A stretch of 64,000 nucleotides of DNA from Fomitopsis serialis (lineage: Eukaryota; Basidiomycota; Agaricomycetes; Polyporales; Fomitopsidaceae), in assembly GCF_022376445.1 (NCBI RefSeq), contig NW_025955045.1:62001-126000 (forward strand). The letters run 5' to 3'. Below are positions 62,552-64,000 of the stretch, in pieces; within the stretch, counting starts at the first letter, position 1, and each line of letters starts with the position of its first letter. Position numbers and translations under genes: made by a program. The notes beneath the pieces are model-generated. The model had not been told where the DNA came from, searched no databases, and was given only the letters and a program-made list of their open reading frames with translations.

Positions 62552-64000
62552 GTCCGCTTCAGCAACAGGTGCTTAATGAGTGCTTAGTAAGCAATCTAAG
62601 TGCAGACTGTTACTGTGCTTAACTGTGGTTCTATAGACTCAGAAAAAAGCGGAATATTCAGCCAATATTCAAAATGAACCAGGCAACATGCTTATAGTCT
62701 TCCATGATACAATTGTTGCATCAGCTAGGGCAGTATACTCAATAACAAGGTGAAATTCACAGTCAGGAACTCATGCAAGCCTATTATCAAGCTTCAGGCA
62801 GTGTCTCTGCAGCACAGAAAGCCTGACATCATAGTAGCATGAATACATATGCATGGATGGCCATTACGTATCCCCAGATTGTGTCTATGTGCAAGATAAA
62901 GCCTGTCATAGTGGAACTGCCATATAGAGTACTACCCACTGGCAAAGAGGAATTAGGGCAAGAAATGGGGTGTATGGAGCCCACAAAAATACAGAAAATC
63001 TCTCAAATATATGGAAGCATCAGGGAAAAGTATATGAGTACCTAGAATTCTCATGGACATTGATACATTGTGTAGATGGACACCAATCGATTAAAAGAGG
63101 CTCAAATGGCTCAGTGTTGTTGCTTTTGGCTGTATCACAATATCAGCGGAGCTGTACAGTGTCAGTGCCACATATATACATGGTTACATGCATATGGAAC
63201 AGATCTGAGGCACAATAAGTCACTGTGACATCTGCAGAGGCACATGGGGATTTTTTTATTTTTCATTTTCTGGACCAGCCAGCCACTCTAGCTATAGGTA
63301 TACTATGTGCACTACAATTTGTGAGTGCTAGCAGCAGTGACTGTGTGCTGCTTGGCTGCCAGTCATATGATATGCTCACCAGTTGCCATATTGGACACCA
63401 CTCGAAGCCTTTCTTGGGCCCTCACCCCAGGACAAAGCACTGAGCCACAGCATTTGTTTGGTGATGTTGGTGCAAGTCATGTCGTCTGGGAGTCTGAAAT
63501 ATGAAACTCAGCTAATGATGGCATAGTAAGTGTTACTAGTCAGCCTGAGACATGCCAGTCAGTTACTACAGTGTTACATCCAGTCTACATGTTTGCTGCA
63601 AAGCTTGTTTGAGGAAGGAAACCCACAAGAAATCTGTACACATCGAGATCCCTGAGCCACATCAATCCAGATTGAAGATTATGCAAGAGCCGTTGCCCGA
63701 GGCCCGACACAATGCATCGAGAGGCAGCCAACATTTTCACATGACTTTTGTTTTTTACACTTTCTCACATGGCCTTCTGGAAGTGCTGTATTTTACAGGT
63801 AATAAACATGTAAATTACTGTAAAGAATTGCCATGTTTCAAACACACCCCTTTCATACGCTACCCTAGTTGAGACCCCATGTCATGGATCATGTGACTGG
63901 CTAGACACAGTGGCCATTGTGCCTTTTTGGGTGCAACAGAGATATGTATACATACTCAGTGATCTGTAACTGATGTTTCCAGGAACATACACATTCCAGG
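62552..64000 (+). repeat. R-family repeat unit, forward, runs off the window
   Basis: Starts with the unit-start motif and parallels 59017-60060 closely. The last 450 bases (from about 63540) have no counterpart elsewhere in the window and no supported gene. Confidence 0.65.

Noticed and set aside
57424..64000. R units as Helitrons in tandem
   Set aside because: Head-to-tail units with junction hairpins are suggestive, but the CTRR terminus is not seen and no Rep/helicase coding is present. Kept only as one possible explanation of the palindromes.

Overview
The window looks like a chromosome segment of a filamentous basidiomycete, most likely an Agaricomycete. Genes have many short introns of about 50-90 nt with GT..AG ends. 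The recognisable host genes are fungal: a flavin-dependent halogenase, an Lro1-type phospholipid:diacylglycerol acyltransferase, and a Bud4/anillin-like protein. The mobile DNA is typical of this group: KDZ (Kyakuja-Dileera-Zisupton) DNA transposons, Ty1/copia, and hAT-like and CACTA-like non-autonomous elements. I recognised no rRNA, tRNA, CRISPR or bacterial signal.

Layout. (1) 1-6226: AT-rich non-coding repeat DNA, here called R-family, in reverse orientation. It is split at 2550-4487 by a hAT-like element with an 8-bp target duplication. (2) 6162-11730: retroelement debris, namely a gag-like ORF on the minus strand and a 5'-truncated, frameshifted copia pol on the plus strand with a 3' LTR. 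(3) 13.3-24.1 kb: a GC-richer gene island holding the halogenase (+), the PDAT gene (-) and BUD4 (+). PDAT and BUD4 are divergent and share a 297-bp promoter region. The PDAT gene can only be read through if 9-nt and 5-nt microexons are used. (4) 24.1-28.85 kb: R-family repeats with a 719-bp foldback MITE. (5) 28854-42720: KDZ element 1 (13.9 kb, 7-bp TSD). (6) 42721-45489: a forward R-family unit. (7) 45490-57398: KDZ element 2 (11.9 kb, 7-bp TSD with one mismatch). (8) 57.4-64 kb: head-to-tail R-family units.

The most interesting system is the pair of KDZ transposons. Their terminal repeats are unrelated beyond the outermost CACCTG. Both nevertheless carry the same three genes in the same order and strand: KDZ transposase, a coiled-coil protein (accessory A) and a protein with a basic/acidic tail (accessory B). 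Both also sit in or against the same long GC-rich palindrome at an R-unit junction. Element 2 lies in its centre and element 1 at its edge, and an unoccupied copy is present at 1793-1835. Other R-unit junctions carry palindromes of the same kind but quite different sequence.

Both elements are decaying. Element 1 lost the middle of its transposase, including the second catalytic Asp region, to a 3.5-kb foldback insertion. It also carries a 1.55-kb gag-like insertion at a splice donor and a hAT MITE in accessory B. Element 2 has an apparent frameshift in the transposase, an in-frame stop near the start of accessory A, and a related gag-like gene inside an intron of accessory B.
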